Assembly: GCF_001428405.1 (NCBI RefSeq)
Contig: NZ_LMSL01000039.1
Span: 199,152 to 263,151, forward strand
Origin: Frateuria sp. Soil773
GTDB lineage: Bacteria > Pseudomonadota > Gammaproteobacteria > Xanthomonadales > Rhodanobacteraceae
Reading direction: 5' to 3'
DNA length: 64,000 nucleotides
Part shown: positions 61,673-64,000 of the stretch, in pieces
Layout: every line of letters starts with the position of its first letter
Numbering within the stretch: position 1 is the stretch's first letter
Translations under genes and position numbers: made by a program
The notes under the pieces: model-generated
Databases searched by the model: none
The model's input: only the letters and a program-made list of their open reading frames with translations
Told to the model about the DNA's origin: nothing

Positions 61673-63625
61673 CTACGGATGTACCGCGGCCTTGCGCCGG
61701 TTCCACCAGAAGCCTAGCCCCAGGGCCGCAATCATGCACCCCTGCATCAGGACGGTCTGCACGGTTGGGAAAAGGCCGATGAGGGAGACGCGCGGCACGA
61801 GTGACAAGGGGGTGATGTTCACGATGCCGGCTTCCTGCAATGCCGAAATCCCCTTGCCGGCGAGCACGATGGTCAGGATGGCCATCAGCCAGGAGCTGTA
61901 ATTGAAGAACTTGCCGATGGGCAACGTGCGGCTGTAGCGCAACATGGCCCACGCGATGATCGCCAGAGCAACGCAGGCGCTCGCCGCACCGACGAGCATG
62001 GCGCCGCTGTTACCCTGAGCCCAGAGTGCGGCATAGAACAGGATCGTCTCGAACACTTCGCGGTACACAACCACGAACGCGAGGCCGCCCAGCAGCCAGG
62101 CGGAACGACCCGTCAAGGCCCTGGCCATCTTCTCGCGGATGTAGCGTTGCCACTGCCCCGCCTGGGCCTTGCCGTGCATCCAGATACCGACCGATAACAG
62201 GACGATCGCGGCGAAAACCGAGCCGAACCCTTCGGTCAGCTCCCGGCTCGCGCCACTGATGCCGATGACCCAAGTCGCCACGACCCAGGTCAGCATTCCG
62301 GCCATCAGCGCACCGACCCAACCCGCGTGGACGTAAGGCAGGACCTCCAGGCGCTCGGCCTTGCGCAGGAAGGCGATCATCGCCACCACGATCAGCAATG
62401 CCTCCAAGCCCTCACGCAGCAAGATCGTGGCCGCGCCGAGGAAGGTCGATAGGCCACTCGCCGCACCCGGCGAGAGCGCCGCCTCGGCATCGTCGAACAG
62501 GCTATTCAGCACCTGCACGCGTTGCGCGAGCACTTCGGCATCCTCGCCGCGCTGGATCGCCGCGCGGTATTCGCCCATCGCGCCTTCGATGTGCGCCAAT
62601 AGCGTCGCATCGCGCGAGCCAAGGACCGGTTCGACCGGCTCGAATCCATCGAGGTAAGCCGACAGCGCCAGTGTTCCCGCCTGCTGGCGATGGCCCGAAC
62701 GATAGGCGGTGAGGCTTTCCGCCAGCCGGCTACGCACCAGCGACAGCGGCGATCCCGGTGATGCCTGCGTCATCACCGCCTCGGGATGTTGCCGCAGATA
62801 GGCCATGAGCGCATCGGCCCTTGCCAAGCCGATCCGGCCTTCCAACGTGGCCGGGGTCGTGCTGGTCAGGGTCTTGAGATCCGGGATCAGGCCATGGAGC
62901 GACGGGTCGGACTTCCAGAGACGCTCCCCCTCTGCAACTTGGGGGAACGCGAAATGACTCGTGAAAAAGGCGAGTGCCCAGCGATCGTCGGTGGGCAGCG
63001 AGGCGAAGCCTTGCATCGGTGTGCCGTCCAGGCCCTGGGTGATGACCTGGTAAAGGGCGAAGACGCTGCGCTGGCGGGCACGGTCGATGTCGGTGAAGGC
63101 AATGGGTGGAGTGGGTAGTGCCGCCGCCGCGGGGCCATGGCCATCGCCCGTCGCCCCATGGCAGGCGGCGCAGTGCTGGCTGAACAGCGTCGCCCCTCGG
63201 GCCAGATCGGGAGTCGTGTTCGGCGCCAGGGGTACCGGATACGCGGCGAGCAGCGATGCGGCGAGACGGTGCGCGATGTCGGCCACCTCGGCGGGGTCGG
63301 CCTTATCCGCGATGGCCTGCCGTAGGTGCTCGGCACCCGTCACCAACGCCGGCTTCTCGGGGTTGGAAGGCAGCCCCGCAATCTTGGTGGCGACCGTAGC
63401 GGCGAACTCGCCCTGCTCGGCGTATTCGGTTGGACTGGAGACCTCCCGGTGCGAGACTGCACCCGCGTAATCGACGGCGACATAATCGAGCAACCGCCAC
63501 GTCGTCTGCACATCATCCGCCTGGGTCTGTGCGACCACAGGCATGATCGGGACAAGTGACAGCAGAAGTATCAGCAGGAAAAGCGTCGTTCGCAGCAGAT
63601 GAGGCCCCGTGGCACGATCGGTCAT
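61673..63625 (-). CDS. Cytochrome c-FTR1 fusion, high-affinity iron permease
   Basis: The 650-residue protein combines a signal peptide, a periplasmic c-type cytochrome domain with CAACH near residue 152 (methionine ligand candidate in GTPMQGFASL) and a seven-helix FTR1 permease with the iron-binding motifs REGLE (near 402) and REVFE (near 520). FTR1 proteins import Fe(III) after oxidation of Fe(II); a fused cytochrome could supply the electron path. ATG at 63625 is taken as start; a Fur-like sequence lies just upstream. Confidence 0.88.
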   Translation of the reverse strand: MTDRATGPHLLRTTLFLLILLLSLVPIMPVVAQTQADDVQTTWRLLDYVAVDYAGAVSHREVSSPTEYAEQGEFAATVATKIAGLPSNPEKPALVTGAEHLRQAIADKADPAEVADIAHRLAASLLAAYPVPLAPNTTPDLARGATLFSQHCAACHGATGDGHGPAAAALPTPPIAFTDIDRARQRSVFALYQVITQGLDGTPMQGFASLPTDDRWALAFFTSHFAFPQVAEGERLWKSDPSLHGLIPDLKTLTSTTPATLEGRIGLARADALMAYLRQHPEAVMTQASPGSPLSLVRSRLAESLTAYRSGHRQQAGTLALSAYLDGFEPVEPVLGSRDATLLAHIEGAMGEYRAAIQRGEDAEVLAQRVQVLNSLFDDAEAALSPGAASGLSTFLGAATILLREGLEALLIVVAMIAFLRKAERLEVLPYVHAGWVGALMAGMLTWVVATWVIGISGASRELTEGFGSVFAAIVLLSVGIWMHGKAQAGQWQRYIREKMARALTGRSAWLLGGLAFVVVYREVFETILFYAALWAQGNSGAMLVGAASACVALAIIAWAMLRYSRTLPIGKFFNYSSWLMAILTIVLAGKGISALQEAGIVNITPLSLVPRVSLIGLFPTVQTVLMQGCMIAALGLGFWWNRRKAAVHP

Positions 63626-63628
63626 GTT

Positions 63629-63650
63629 TAATTGCGTCTCATTCTTATCA
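63629..63650 (-). promoter_or_regulatory. Possible Fur box upstream of the FTR1 gene
   Basis: On the minus strand TGATAAGAATGAGACGCAAT partly matches the Fur consensus (GATAATGATAATCATTATC). It ends three bases before the FTR1 start codon, so binding would block translation start or an overlapping promoter. The match is imperfect. Confidence 0.4.
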
Positions 63651-63725
63651 AACCGAGTAAGCGTACCACCGCATCGAGTTTCGATGCTGGAGTCAGCGGG
63701 CATAAGGGGGCCGAAGCCCCTCGCA

Positions 63726-64000
63726 TTACAGCAGCCCCCTTTCAGCCATCGACACCGCATCGTTGCCGGCGACGACGAAGTGATCCAACACGCGCACCCC
63801 GATCAACGCCAGTGCCTCCCGAAGCTCGCGCGTGATCATCTTGTCGGCTTGGCTCGGCTGGGAATTCCCGCTCGGATGCGGATGCGCCAGGATCACCGCC
63901 GCCGCATTGAGCCGCAGCGCTTCCTTGACGACTTCGCGCGGATACACCGGGGCGCCGTCGAGGGTGCCGCGGAACATCTCCACGTACTCGATCAGCCGAT
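63726..64000 (-). CDS. radC: RadC-family JAMM-domain protein (partial at window edge)
   Basis: Only the C-terminal 90 residues are inside the window; the frame stays open to 64000 ([15 protein letters not shown]). The JAMM zinc motif is [14 protein letters not shown] (H-x-H-x10-D), followed by [20 protein letters not shown]. RadC homologues on ICEs have no established repair role. It is a backbone gene of this element class and not part of the metal cargo. Confidence 0.88.
   Translation of the reverse strand, partial: RLIEYVEMFRGTLDGAPVYPREVVKEALRLNAAAVILAHPHPSGNSQPSQADKMITRELREALALIGVRVLDHFVVAGNDAVSMAERGLL

Overview
The window is high-GC gammaproteobacterial DNA. The gene content (rnr-rlmB order, STN-type TonB receptor, Xanthomonadales-like repeats) suggests Xanthomonadaceae or Rhodanobacteraceae; the genus cannot be fixed from sequence reading alone. 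Positions 1-4821 are host chromosome: a guanidinium exporter gene (sugE/gdx) behind a clear guanidine-II riboswitch, a small membrane protein, rlmB, rnr, and tRNA-Leu(CAG).

From the 3' end of tRNA-Leu (4906) to the right edge the sequence is an integrative and conjugative element (ICE) with a Tn4371-like backbone. The left end carries a tyrosine integrase and an AlpA-type regulator. Then follows a tightly overlapping minus-strand transfer block, traG-copG-trbBCDEJKLFGI-DUF2274 (transcribed from 18817 down to 6540). The DNA-processing and maintenance block is at 39931-47247, also on the minus strand: DUF2958, DUF2285, HTH, repA, three iterons, parA, a small protein, DUF2840, traF, an oriT-like region and the relaxase. 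A third backbone block holds DUF736 (50065), a parB interrupted by a stop codon, DUF932 and, at the edge, radC. The right end of the ICE is outside the window.

Two cargo zones interrupt the backbone. Cargo 1 (19078-39696) lies between traG and the relaxase gene and is entirely on the minus strand. It encodes an ECF sigma factor and FecR, a TonB receptor with an STN domain, M1 and M16 metallopeptidases, two tandem thioredoxin-fold/helical-repeat proteins, DsbD, a LysR regulator, an EexN-like lipoprotein, a PLP enzyme of the cysteine synthase/desulfhydrase fold, DsbB, thioredoxin reductase, a small HTH protein and a cysteine-dioxygenase-like cupin. Together they look like a mobile envelope thiol-redox, peptide-uptake/degradation and cysteine-catabolism island; this combined function is inference.

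Cargo 2 (47605-63625) contains an XRE regulator, a TIR-domain protein (probable anti-phage effector), two paralogous helical proteins, each preceded by a conserved two-hairpin RNA-like element, a CPA2 antiporter, and metal modules: MerR/CDF/outer-membrane protein, a MerR/MerT-like set, an ACR3-like permease and a cytochrome c-FTR1 iron permease. The observations most worth following are the structured leader element (two full copies with compensatory changes and one partial copy), the thiol/peptide island, the TIR protein, the candidate oriT nick site, the iterons and the broken parB.
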